Source: Sphingobium sp. Ant17
GTDB taxonomy: Bacteria > Pseudomonadota > Alphaproteobacteria > Sphingomonadales > Sphingomonadaceae
Length of the DNA: 64,000 nt
NCBI RefSeq assembly: GCF_000588875.1
Contig: NZ_JEMV01000018.1
Coordinates: forward strand, 1 to 64,000
Direction: 5' to 3'
The translations under genes and the position numbers were made by a program. Shown piece by piece: positions 62,309 to 64,000 of the stretch (its first letter is position 1; every line of letters starts with the position of its first letter). The notes under the pieces are model-generated. The model worked only from the letters and a program-made list of their open reading frames with translations, searched no databases and was not told where the DNA came from.

Positions 62309-64000
62309 ATGTTTTTCGTGACCATATATCGTTCGCGCAACCTGCGCCTTTCACTCGCCATGGGCGTTGCGCTGGCTGCATTGTGCGCCGCACCGGCCCA
62401 TGCGCAGGACAAATCCGTATCCGTTCAGATCGTTGCTCAGCCACTTGGTCAGGCTTTCCAGGCTCTCGCCCGGCAGACCGGCACCGACATATTGTTCACC
62501 CCTGCCATCGTATCCGGCCTGACCGCGACACCGGTGCAGGGACGGATGGGCGCGCGCGCGGCTGTCGAGCGGCTGATCGCTGGCAAGGGGCTGGCCGTGC
62601 GGCAGCAGCCTAATGGCGCGCTTCTCATCGTCGCAGCGGCTGCCTCCGCGCAGGATTTGGGCATGACGACAACGACGGAAACGCCTGAAATTGTCGTTAC
62701 CGGCTATGCTGCCAGCCTGTCGGGTGCGCTGGCGCAAAAGCGCGCTGCCACCAATGTCGTCGATGTCGTAAAGGCCGAGGATATCGGCAAATTTCCCGCC
62801 CAGAATATCGCCGAAGCGCTTCAGCGCGTTCCCGGCGTATCGATCGTGCGCGATCGCGGCGAAGGCGTCTTCGTCCGCATCCGCGGCCTTGGCGCGAATT
62901 TTCAGGTTGTGACGCTCAACAACCGCGCCGCCGCCGTCAACGAGAATGTCCGCGACAGCGGCCAGAGCGGACGCCAATTCCGCTTCGACACGCTGCCGTC
63001 CGAACTGATGTCGGCTGTCGAAGTTATCAAAAGCCCTCGCGCCGACCTGACTGAAGGCGGCATTGGCGGCATCGTCAATCTGCAGACCTTTCGCCCGATC
63101 GACCTGAAAAAACCGGTTCTGGCACTGTCGGCAACCGCCAGTTCGCCGCGCCTCGCCGATGCCGTAGATCCGCGCATTTCTGGTATGGCCAGTTGGGTAA
63201 ATGAGGAAGGCACCTTCGGCGCATTGGTGGCCGCCGTCTATGACGAGCGGACTACGCGGCAGGATCGCGTCACCGGCGTCGGCTGGGTCGAAGGCCGCAT
63301 AGACAGCGATGGCGATGGCGTGCGGGATGGCGACACCATCCTGGTGCCCAACAGCACACGTCCTACGCTGGAGCGGGAAGATCGCAATCGTATTGGCCTC
63401 AATGGCGCGATCCAATGGCGCCCGGATGATCGGTTTGAGCTCAATGTCGATGGCCTCTGGAGCAAACTCAAGATCGATTATGATGAACTGACCTATTCGA
63501 CCGATTTCTCGGCAACAGGGCTTCGTTCCATCGTCCCGGGCACGGCAGTCATTGAAAATGGCGTGCTAACGGCAGCAACCGTCGCCACATCGACGCAGAT
63601 CGGGCGCGAAACCTCCCGGTTGGATTATGAAAACTGGTTGATCGGTGCCAATGCCAAATGGACAGCCAATGGCTGGACCCTCATGGCCGATGCCAGCATG
63701 GGCCGTGCCTATTCGAATACGCCAACGCCCATTTACCGTTCGCGCTTGTTAGGTCCTGTTGGCAACGTGTCGTTCGACTATGGCAAGGTTGGCGAGCGCT
63801 TACCCAATATCAGTTTCGAAACGGCCGATCTTAACGAGCCGACGACCCTGCCGGGGCGGCGGATCGAATATCGGGTGAACGATTCGCTCGATCGGCAACG
63901 TGCCGCCACCTTCGACATCGCTCGCGATCTGGATGGCGCTCTCCGCGCGCTCCGCGCTGGCGCGAAAATCGAAAAGCGTGATCGCACCTATAATCGCCGC
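62309..64000 (+). CDS. FecA-type TonB receptor with STN signalling domain (3' end beyond window)
   Basis: At least 564 residues, open to the last base. Signal peptide ending AALCAAPAHAQ; N-terminal STN domain (about 35-105: VQIVAQPLGQAFQALARQTG, ILFTPAIVSGLT) that contacts FecR; TonB box ETPEIVVTG; plug with DIGKFPAQNIAEALQRVPGV and VRIRGLGANFQVVTLNNRA; start of the barrel. GGGGG stands directly before the ATG at 62309. With the sigma and FecR genes it forms a surface-signalling system. The plug motif IGKFPAQNIAEALQRVPGV is common in sphingomonad receptors for carbohydrates or iron chelates; the ligand is unknown. Confidence 0.92.
   Translation, partial: MFFVTIYRSRNLRLSLAMGVALAALCAAPAHAQDKSVSVQIVAQPLGQAFQALARQTGTDILFTPAIVSGLTATPVQGRMGARAAVERLIAGKGLAVRQQPNGALLIVAAAASAQDLGMTTTTETPEIVVTGYAASLSGALAQKRAATNVVDVVKAEDIGKFPAQNIAEALQRVPGVSIVRDRGEGVFVRIRGLGANFQVVTLNNRAAAVNENVRDSGQSGRQFRFDTLPSELMSAVEVIKSPRADLTEGGIGGIVNLQTFRPIDLKKPVLALSATASSPRLADAVDPRISGMASWVNEEGTFGALVAAVYDERTTRQDRVTGVGWVEGRIDSDGDGVRDGDTILVPNSTRPTLEREDRNRIGLNGAIQWRPDDRFELNVDGLWSKLKIDYDELTYSTDFSATGLRSIVPGTAVIENGVLTAATVATSTQIGRETSRLDYENWLIGANAKWTANGWTLMADASMGRAYSNTPTPIYRSRLLGPVGNVSFDYGKVGERLPNISFETADLNEPTTLPGRRIEYRVNDSLDRQRAATFDIARDLDGALRALRAGAKIEKRDRTYNRR

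Overview
The window is a GC-rich chromosomal segment of an alphaproteobacterium of the Sphingomonadales (Sphingobium/Sphingomonas type). The evidence is the dusB-ntrB-ntrC-ntrY-ntrX-hfq-hflX block, a circularly permuted two-piece tmRNA with the tag ANDNEALAIAA, a LexA gene preceded by a GTTC-N7-GTTC SOS box, a fused ispDF gene, an FYDLN-acid protein, and an abundance of TonB-dependent receptors.

Layout. (1) 1-1920: the 3' end of an MFS transporter gene and a complete ISNCY/IS1202-type insertion sequence flanked by a 5-bp target duplication. (2) 1.9-12.2 kb: mazG, then on the minus strand the nitrogen two-component cluster dusB-ntrBC-ntrYX with hfq (two Sm domains in one chain) and hflX. (3) 12.3-21.8 kb: ispDF, pncC, ratA-lipA, carbonic anhydrase, a NYN/OST-HTH protein, a MetE-like methyltransferase, ettA, an M28 peptidase and a small lipoprotein. 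(4) 21.9-34.1 kb: tRNA-Pro and a full type II secretion operon gspCDEFGHIJKLMNO. (5) 34.2-40.0 kb: a prolyl-4-hydroxylase-like dioxygenase, a TonB receptor, a large PT-linker lipoprotein and a small exported helical-repeat protein. (6) 40.3-48.3 kb: ssrA, trpGDC-moaC-moeA-lexA, comEC. (7) 48.3-56.6 kb: gltX, gltA, two identical tRNA-Ala genes, an FYDLN protein, aroA, a small membrane protein, cmk, rpsA, ihfB. (8) 56.6-64 kb: tRNA-Leu(UAA) split by a group I intron, a TonB receptor with a Tat-exported PLP enzyme, and an ECF sigma factor / FecR / FecA-type receptor module cut by the window end.

Most notable. GTCAT repeats phased at exactly 11 bp (PHO-box architecture) lie upstream of gspC and upstream of the lipoprotein-receptor unit. 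This suggests a phosphate-starvation regulon in which the type II system exports the neighbouring lipoprotein. Three palindromic repeats sit at or inside the leader-peptide codons of the pseudopilin genes gspG, gspH and gspJ. The tRNA-Leu intron and the permuted tmRNA are clear RNA features.

Caution. About 18 single-base frameshifts (16 losses, 2 gains) break otherwise intact genes, among them hflX, ntrY, ispDF, lipA, gspF, gspN, moeA, comEC, gltX, cmk and fecR. Restoring one base each time gives full-length proteins of normal size, so these look like sequencing or assembly errors rather than pseudogenes. Gene spans below cover the whole restored gene.
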